Assembly (NCBI GenBank): GCA_020048155.1
Contig: JAIFMY010000042.1
Span: 1 to 48,178, forward strand
Origin: Bacteroidota bacterium
GTDB lineage: Bacteria > Bacteroidota > Bacteroidia > Bacteroidales > DYOH01
DNA length: 48,178 nucleotides
Direction: 5' to 3'
Shown here: piece by piece, positions 43,656 to 48,178 of the stretch
How the letters are laid out: every line of letters begins with the position of its first letter
How positions within the stretch are numbered: position 1 is the stretch's first letter
The notes under the pieces: model-generated
Database searches by the model: none
Told to the model about the DNA's origin: nothing
What the model saw: the letters and a program-made list of their open reading frames with translations, nothing else
Program-made: the position numbers and the translations under genes

Positions 43656-44459
43656 ATGCGCATACAAGAATCTGAACTAATTATAAATCCAGATGGCAGT
43701 GTATATCATCTGCAACTCAAGCCCGGTGAGGTGGCTTCTAAAGTCATATTAGTAGGCGATCAGGGTAGAGTGGATACTGTAGCCGGTTTTTTTAGTTCCA
43801 CAGAGTTTGTCCGTCAGAATCGAGAATTCAGAACCATTACCGGAACCTACAAAGGCGAAAGAATTACTGTTTTATCAACCGGAATAGGTACCGACAATAT
43901 TGATATAGTATTGAATGAATTAGATGCGCTCGCAAACATTGACTTGCAAACCCGCACACCGAAAGAGAAAACTACTTCTTACACTTTTGTCAGAATTGGT
44001 ACTTCAGGTTCACTGCAAGAAGATATACCTGTAGATATGCCGGTTATAAGCGAAATTGCATGTGGATTTGATGGCTTACTCAATTTTTACGATGGTTATG
44101 CCCGTATTTGCGACATTGACCATAGCCATTTGGTAGCTGCATTTGAAAAACTGGGTGTAAAAGGCATAACCATATCCGCCCCCGGGTTTTACGGCCCGCA
44201 GGGAAGGGTACTGAGATTGGATATTGTAGATCCGTATATCAATGAAAAACTACAGACATTTGCTTGGAACAACAAACGCATTACCAATTACGAAATGGAA
44301 AGTAGTGCTATTTACGGTCTTTCTGCATTGCTTGGCCATAAGGCTGTAACCATATGCAACATAGTAGCCAACAGGTATAAAAAGCAATATAGCCAAAACC
44401 ATCACCAAGCCATGCTCAATACCATTAGCAATGTTTTAGAAATCCTTATCAAGCTCTGA
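43656..44459 (+). CDS. Nucleoside phosphorylase (uridine/purine phosphorylase family)
   Basis: A 267-residue enzyme that would split a nucleoside with phosphate into base and ribose-1-phosphate. Recognisable blocks are the phosphate loop ILVGDQGRVDTVAGFF, LSTGIGTDNIDIVLNELDAL, FVRIGTSGSLQ, and the ribose-binding NYEMESSAIYGLSALLGHKAV. The pattern is closest to uridine phosphorylase-like members of the PNP/UDP family, but base specificity is not certain. The next gene begins one base after the stop, so the two are co-transcribed. Confidence 0.9.
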   Translation: MRIQESELIINPDGSVYHLQLKPGEVASKVILVGDQGRVDTVAGFFSSTEFVRQNREFRTITGTYKGERITVLSTGIGTDNIDIVLNELDALANIDLQTRTPKEKTTSYTFVRIGTSGSLQEDIPVDMPVISEIACGFDGLLNFYDGYARICDIDHSHLVAAFEKLGVKGITISAPGFYGPQGRVLRLDIVDPYINEKLQTFAWNNKRITNYEMESSAIYGLSALLGHKAVTICNIVANRYKKQYSQNHHQAMLNTISNVLEILIKL

Positions 44460-44460
44460 T

Positions 44461-45333
44461 ATGTCTGATATTTCGCAGAATAAAATACAAGTGCTTATAA
44501 AACTTTTGGATGATCCAGATATACTGGTATACAACGAAGTTGAAAAAAAAATTCTGGAGATGGGCTCATCTGTGATTCCAACACTTGAAAAAGCATGGGA
44601 ATCATCGGACAACAGTCTCCTGCATTCGCGCATAGAGAATATAATCCAACAAATTCAGTTTACCGAAGTATACACCGGATTTTCAGCTTGGCGTCAATCA
44701 TTGGAACTCAATATTGTGGAAGGTGCATTTTGGGTCGCCAAGTTTATATATCCTTACCTTGAGATGGACCGAATAAATACCAAACTGAGTAGCATCATTT
44801 TGGATTTGAGAAACGAATTGAACCCTTCTATCACGCCACTTGGTAAAATTAAGGTTGTAAATCACATTTTGTACGATATCCATAAATTTTCTAGAAATGT
44901 GTCAAATCAAAGCTCCCCTCAAAACTCATGTATTAATGAAGTTCTCGAAATTGGAAGAGGCAATTCAGTGACATTAGCCATTATTTACCTTACAATGGGC
45001 TGGGCTGTAGGCTTACCGCTTGTTGGGGTTAATCTGCCCATCAATTTTATTATCGGATATCTGAAACCCGGTGCTGAAAGCCTGACAAGAAGTAAAATAA
45101 AAGCTTCGGACATTGAGTTTTATGTTAATCCTACCAACTATGGCGCGGTACTTAGAACCGCTGAAATAGACCAGTTCCTCAAACAGCAACAAATAGAAAA
45201 ACGAAATGAGTATTATCTGCCTTGTAACAACATTACTATAATAAAACGTCTGATTTCTACCCTCATTCTATTTTACGAGCAAGGCCCATATGACAAGCTA
45301 AACAAACTCAATAAACTTATGGATTTACTATAA
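44461..45333 (+). CDS. SirB1-like transglutaminase-core protein
   Basis: A 290-residue soluble protein. Residues ~1-70 are helical and HEAT-like (VLIKLLDDPDILVYNEVEKK, VIPTLEKAWESS). Residues ~85-240 match the Transglut_core2/SirB1 pattern: INTKLSSIILDLR, GKIKVVNHILYD, SSPQNSCINEVLEIGRGNSVTLAIIYLTMG, VGLPLVGVNLPINFI. The cysteine in QNSCINEV and the GNSVTLAIIY helix are typical of the family. The biochemical role of SirB1-like proteins is unclear. The gene is one base behind the nucleoside phosphorylase, and a bidirectional terminator follows. Confidence 0.85.
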   Translation: MSDISQNKIQVLIKLLDDPDILVYNEVEKKILEMGSSVIPTLEKAWESSDNSLLHSRIENIIQQIQFTEVYTGFSAWRQSLELNIVEGAFWVAKFIYPYLEMDRINTKLSSIILDLRNELNPSITPLGKIKVVNHILYDIHKFSRNVSNQSSPQNSCINEVLEIGRGNSVTLAIIYLTMGWAVGLPLVGVNLPINFIIGYLKPGAESLTRSKIKASDIEFYVNPTNYGAVLRTAEIDQFLKQQQIEKRNEYYLPCNNITIIKRLISTLILFYEQGPYDKLNKLNKLMDLL

Positions 45334-45334
45334 A

Positions 45335-45359
45335 AAAAACCTCCGATTTGGAGGTTTTT
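45335..45359. terminator. Bidirectional terminator between the SirB1-like gene and tRNA-Lys genes
   Basis: A perfect 10-bp stem (45335-45344 with 45350-45359) with a GATTT loop is flanked by A8 on one side and T5 on the other. It can end both the plus-strand gene and the minus-strand tRNA transcript. Confidence 0.85.
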
Positions 45360-45363
45360 CAGG

Positions 45364-45436
45364 TGATCCGCCTGGGATTCGAACCCAGGACCCCATCCTT
45401 AAAAGGGATGTGCTCTACCGGCTGAGCTAGCGAATC
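45364..45436 (-). tRNA. tRNA-Lys (anticodon TTT), copy 2 in transcription order
   Basis: Minus-strand sequence of 73 nt with a 7-bp acceptor stem (GATTCGC/GCGGATC, one G-T pair), D arm (GCTCAGCCGGTAGAGC), an anticodon arm CATCC-CTTTTAA-GGATG with TTT at 34-36, and a T arm (CCTGGGTTCGAATCCCAGG). The discriminator is A and CCA is not encoded. It is identical to the second copy upstream. Confidence 0.97.
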
Positions 45437-45470
45437 TAATACTCAAAATTTGAATATCGATATTTTTCAG

Positions 45471-45543
45471 TGATCCGCCTGGGATTCGAACCCAGGACCC
45501 CATCCTTAAAAGGGATGTGCTCTACCGGCTGAGCTAGCGAATC
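45471..45543 (-). tRNA. tRNA-Lys (anticodon TTT), copy 1 in transcription order
   Basis: It is identical over all 73 nt to the neighbouring tRNA-Lys, 34 bp away on the same strand, with anticodon TTT and no encoded CCA. This copy is nearer the promoter at 45567-45596. Confidence 0.97.
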
Positions 45544-45566
45544 AGTTGCTTAACTGAAAAGCGTTG

Positions 45567-45596
45567 CAAATATACGTTGTTTACTGAATATTGCAA
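45567..45596 (-). promoter_or_regulatory. Bacteroidota-type promoter for the tandem tRNA-Lys genes
   Basis: Minus-strand TATATTTG (45567-45574) is a full match, and TTG (45594-45596) lies 19 bp upstream. The first tRNA begins 23 bp downstream, a distance that fits a short 5' leader. Confidence 0.7.
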
Positions 45597-45661
45597 TACA
45601 AATTCATATTTTTTTAAAATATTTAAGTAAATAATTCTAAATATCATAAAAACAGATATTT

Positions 45662-46612
45662 ATGTTACAGAATGTACCTTTAAAAGACGATATTACAGAG
45701 TCCTACAATAGAATAGTTAGATATATTCATCGAACACCTATCTTTACTTCTGAAACCATAGACTACATATCGGGAGCTTCTATGCATTTCAAGGCCGAAA
45801 ACTTGCAAAAAGTAGGTGCTTTTAAGTACAGAGGCGCCACCAATGCCATTCTTTCTTTACCCAAAGAAAAACTTGTACACGGCGTTTGCACACATTCGTC
45901 GGGTAATCATGCACAGGCGCTTGCTTTGGCAGCCAAAAATATGGGGGTGAAGTCCTATATTGTCATGCCGTCTAATTCGCCACAGGTTAAGAAAAATGCT
46001 GTAGCCGGATATGGTGGGATAATTATTGAATGCGAACCAACACTGGCAGCGCGCGAATCTACACTCGCAGATGTTGTGAAGGAGCACCAAGCAGCTTTTA
46101 TTCACCCATATGATAATTATGATGTGATTGCAGGGCAAGGGAGTTGTGCATTTGAAATTATCCAAGAACTTGGCCATCCAGATTATATTGTCGTACCCGT
46201 GGGTGGAGGCGGATTGCTGTCTGGTACACTTCTGGCAGCACATTATTTTTCGCCCCAAACCAAGATTATTGCCGCAGAACCTGAAGGTGCTTCAGATGCA
46301 TGGAAAACTTTTGCAACTGGTGTTTTTCATCCTTCAGTAAATCCAACTACTATAGCAGATGGCCTACTTACGTCATTGGGCGAATATACCTGGCCTATTA
46401 TCCGGCAATACGTATCAGATATTATTACCGTTTCGGATGAAGATATAATTGCGGCCATGCGTTTGGTGTGGGAAAGAATGAAACTAGTAATAGAGCCCAG
46501 TGCAGCTGTATCGCTTGCAGCGGTTCTACACAAAAAACAGATTTTTGCAAATAAACGTGTAGTTGCTATATTTACGGGTGGAAACGTAGATTTAAGCCGT
46601 TTACCTTTTTAA
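45662..46612 (+). CDS. Threonine/serine dehydratase family PLP enzyme
   Basis: A 316-residue fold-II PLP enzyme. The PLP lysine is in VGAFKYRGA (Lys55), the substrate loop SSGNHAQA at 79-86, the phosphate loop VGGGGLLSG near 180, and the C-terminal FTGGNVDL near 304. The single-domain form without a regulatory ACT-like domain is typical of catabolic threonine/serine dehydratases and serine racemases, which cannot be separated by sequence alone here. It would deaminate threonine to 2-oxobutyrate or serine to pyruvate, or racemise serine. It is followed four bases later by the YbgC-like gene. Confidence 0.9.
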   Translation: MLQNVPLKDDITESYNRIVRYIHRTPIFTSETIDYISGASMHFKAENLQKVGAFKYRGATNAILSLPKEKLVHGVCTHSSGNHAQALALAAKNMGVKSYIVMPSNSPQVKKNAVAGYGGIIIECEPTLAARESTLADVVKEHQAAFIHPYDNYDVIAGQGSCAFEIIQELGHPDYIVVPVGGGGLLSGTLLAAHYFSPQTKIIAAEPEGASDAWKTFATGVFHPSVNPTTIADGLLTSLGEYTWPIIRQYVSDIITVSDEDIIAAMRLVWERMKLVIEPSAAVSLAAVLHKKQIFANKRVVAIFTGGNVDLSRLPF

Positions 46613-46616
46613 TGAT

Positions 46617-47030
46617 ATGATACAAGCGGATACAAAAATAAGGGTCAGATACGCCGAGACCGACCAAATGGGATATATGTATTATGGCAACTATGCATCG
46701 TACTACGAAGTGGGACGTACCGAACTTATGCGAAATGTAGGTGTCACTTACAGCGAGCTGGAGAAAATGAACATCATGATGCCAGTAATTGAACTAGCCA
46801 TAAAATACCGCAGGGCAGCCCGCTATGACGATGTGGTAACGGTGCGCACCATGCTGAAGGAAATGCCCGAAATGCGAATTCGGTTCGATTATGAATTGTA
46901 TAACGATTCTGAGGAATTGCTGAATACGGGACATGTGACACTCTTTTTCATAGATGCCACTACCCGCAAGCCAACCAAATTGCCGCAGGAAGTATACGAT
47001 TCTATAAAAGGCTATTTTGGTGAAGTCTGA
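46617..47030 (+). CDS. YbgC/FadM-like acyl-CoA thioesterase
   Basis: A 137-residue hot-dog-fold protein. The N-terminal catalytic motif VRYAETDQMGYMYYGNYASYYE contains the active-site aspartate and the Tyr-x-Asn-Tyr segment of 4-hydroxybenzoyl-CoA-thioesterase-like enzymes. RTELMRNVGVTYSELE and the strand VELAIKYRRAARYDDVVTV follow the family pattern. It hydrolyses acyl-CoA in the cytoplasm; chain-length preference is unknown. It starts four bases after the dehydratase and ends seven bases before the convergent mnmA. Confidence 0.93.
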   Translation: MIQADTKIRVRYAETDQMGYMYYGNYASYYEVGRTELMRNVGVTYSELEKMNIMMPVIELAIKYRRAARYDDVVTVRTMLKEMPEMRIRFDYELYNDSEELLNTGHVTLFFIDATTRKPTKLPQEVYDSIKGYFGEV

Positions 47031-47037
47031 TATGTTT

Positions 47038-48131
47038 CTATTCGTTTATAACACCTGAGCCGCAAAGCTCGCCATTGAAATACCAAGCTGCAAATTGTCC
47101 TGCGGTGATGCCTCTTTGTGACTCGTCGAACTCTATAAACAATCCTTCCGCAAATTGACGCAAAATGGCTTTTTGCAATGGTTGTCGGTATCTTATACGC
47201 ACCATGTATTCTCTCGTTTCGCCAGGTTGCAAGAAGAGCGATGGCCTTACCCAGTGTGTTTCAGTATTTTTTATAAAAAGTGCCTTTCTGTATAGGCCAG
47301 GGTGTTCATCACTTTGTCCGGTGTATACACTGTTGGTATTCACATCTATGGCTATTACAAACAAAGGTTTGGCTTTTCCACCCACATTCAGACCTTTGCG
47401 CTGACCAATGGTGTAAAAATGCGCCCCTCTGTGCTTTCCTACTACTATGCCATCTTCCGGTTTATAAAAATAGGGTTTGGCCATTGCTTCCAGCGAATCA
47501 CCTCGTTTATGAAAATTGTAGTACACTTCAGGAATTTCGAATATAAAACCATCTTTGGCTTGAAGTTGCTGCTGTAGAAAAGTAGGCAAATCAACTTTTC
47601 CCACAAAGCAAATTCCCTGAGAGTCTTTCCTCTCTGCGGTTGCAAGTCCAAGGTCCGCGGCAATTTTACGTACTTCGCCTTTCACCATATGTCCTATAGG
47701 AAAAAGCGCAAACTTAAGCTGCTCTTGGCTTAGCTGGCAGAGGAAATAGCTCTGATCTTTGTTGGTATCAGCCCCCGCTATGATACAATATTCACCGTTT
47801 ACTTCAGATTTTTGGGCATAATGGCCAGTGGCTACATAGTCTGCCCCTTTTTCGAGGGCTACTTTCAGGAAAATATCAAATTTGACCTCACGGTTGCAAA
47901 GTACATCGGGGTTTGGAGGTCTACCACCTCAAAAGGGATATCTAATTTTCGCGCTACAAGTTGGGCAAAGGTTATATCGTCATTGGCAGGACAATCGCCA
48001 TGAAGCAAGCCAGTGGTATCGTGCCAGTTTTTCATATAAATAGCATGTACATCGTAGCCGGCATCCTTTAGCAACCATGCCGCCACGCTCGAATCTACAC
48101 CACCTGAAAGGCCAACAACTACTTTTTTCAT
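47038..48131 (-). pseudogene. mnmA: tRNA 2-thiouridylase, disrupted by an internal deletion and frameshift
   Basis: MnmA thiolates U34 of tRNA-Lys, -Glu and -Gln. The N-terminal part starts at 48131 with the PP-loop [10 protein letters not shown] and runs correctly through KNWHD and PFEVVDLQ. It then reads [11 protein letters not shown] and stops at 47865. A second frame, open from about 47918 to 47038, carries the rest of the enzyme: [14 protein letters not shown] with the catalytic cysteine, [27 protein letters not shown] with the second cysteine, and [11 protein letters not shown]. Between DLQ and PNPD the ~20 residues that family members have (QYxxRIVDYMFxEYxxGRTP-like) are missing. The junction at about 47911-47918 lies in CTCCAAAC, where a CCAAA shared by both sides could have mediated the deletion. 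It is either a real pseudogene or a sequence error. Confidence 0.85.
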
Positions 48132-48178
48132 TGAAAAGAAATTTCGTTGCAAAATTGATATTTTTTCCAAGAAAACAT

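Noticed and set aside
1-48178. CRISPR arrays, insertion sequences, prophage or rRNA
   Set aside because: No regularly spaced short repeats, transposase or phage genes, or rRNA segments were seen; the only near-identical repeat is the tRNA-Lys pair.

Overview
This window looks like chromosomal DNA from a member of the Bacteroidota, nearer to Sphingobacteriales/Chitinophagales-type organisms than to gut Bacteroides. I cannot name a genus. The evidence is moderately AT-rich DNA, almost no Shine-Dalgarno sequences, and repeated promoter signatures of the Bacteroidota type (TTG or TTTG, about 19-23 bp, then TAnnTTTG). It also carries family-typical genes: a TonB-dependent receptor with a carboxypeptidase-regulatory-like plug, a DUF4369 thioredoxin, a BatA-type VWA protein, a DUF5684 membrane protein, and large PAS hybrid histidine kinases. 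I see no IS, prophage, CRISPR array or rRNA.

Layout. 1-5.9 kb: the 3' end of an acidic amino-acid symporter, chorismate synthase (aroC), a secreted M43-like metalloprotease, and a PLP fold-III decarboxylase followed by an MFS carrier. 6-12.3 kb: a periplasmic glutathione peroxidase and a two-gene hybrid histidine kinase operon. 12.4-15.6 kb: a secreted MORN-repeat protein ending in a caspase-like fold without the catalytic dyad, and a small SpoIIAA/STAS-like protein. 15.8-22 kb: an ADP-forming acyl-CoA synthetase, a third hybrid kinase and a PQQ-type beta-propeller. 22.1-27.7 kb: a five-gene operon of two coiled-coil proteins plus an unusual ABC transporter; its solute-binding protein is fused to an OmpA peptidoglycan-binding domain and its permease carries a periplasmic SprB-like insertion. 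27.8-29.9 kb: an AmgK-like sugar kinase, a lone RapZ C-terminal domain and a MurU-like nucleotidyltransferase, probably for peptidoglycan amino-sugar salvage. 30-34 kb: a 5'-nucleotidase-type hydrolase, ornithine aminotransferase and a GNAT acetyltransferase. 34-40.6 kb (minus strand): TlpA-like thioredoxin plus TonB receptor, then an unknown protein, a BatA-like VWA protein and DUF5684. 41-43.5 kb: a lipoprotein, a secreted protein, a small linker protein and a Wzz-like two-TM protein. 43.6-48.2 kb: nucleoside phosphorylase, SirB1-like protein, two tandem tRNA-Lys genes, threonine/serine dehydratase, YbgC-like thioesterase and mnmA.

Three things deserve most attention. The first is the OmpA/SprB-decorated ABC system with its coiled-coil partners, which looks more like an envelope-sensing machine than a simple nutrient importer. 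The second is the MORN/pseudo-caspase protein with five CxxGNC blocks. The third is mnmA, which is broken by what looks like a microhomology deletion that removes about 20 codons and shifts the frame; this is either a real pseudogene or a sequence error in a gene that is normally strongly conserved.
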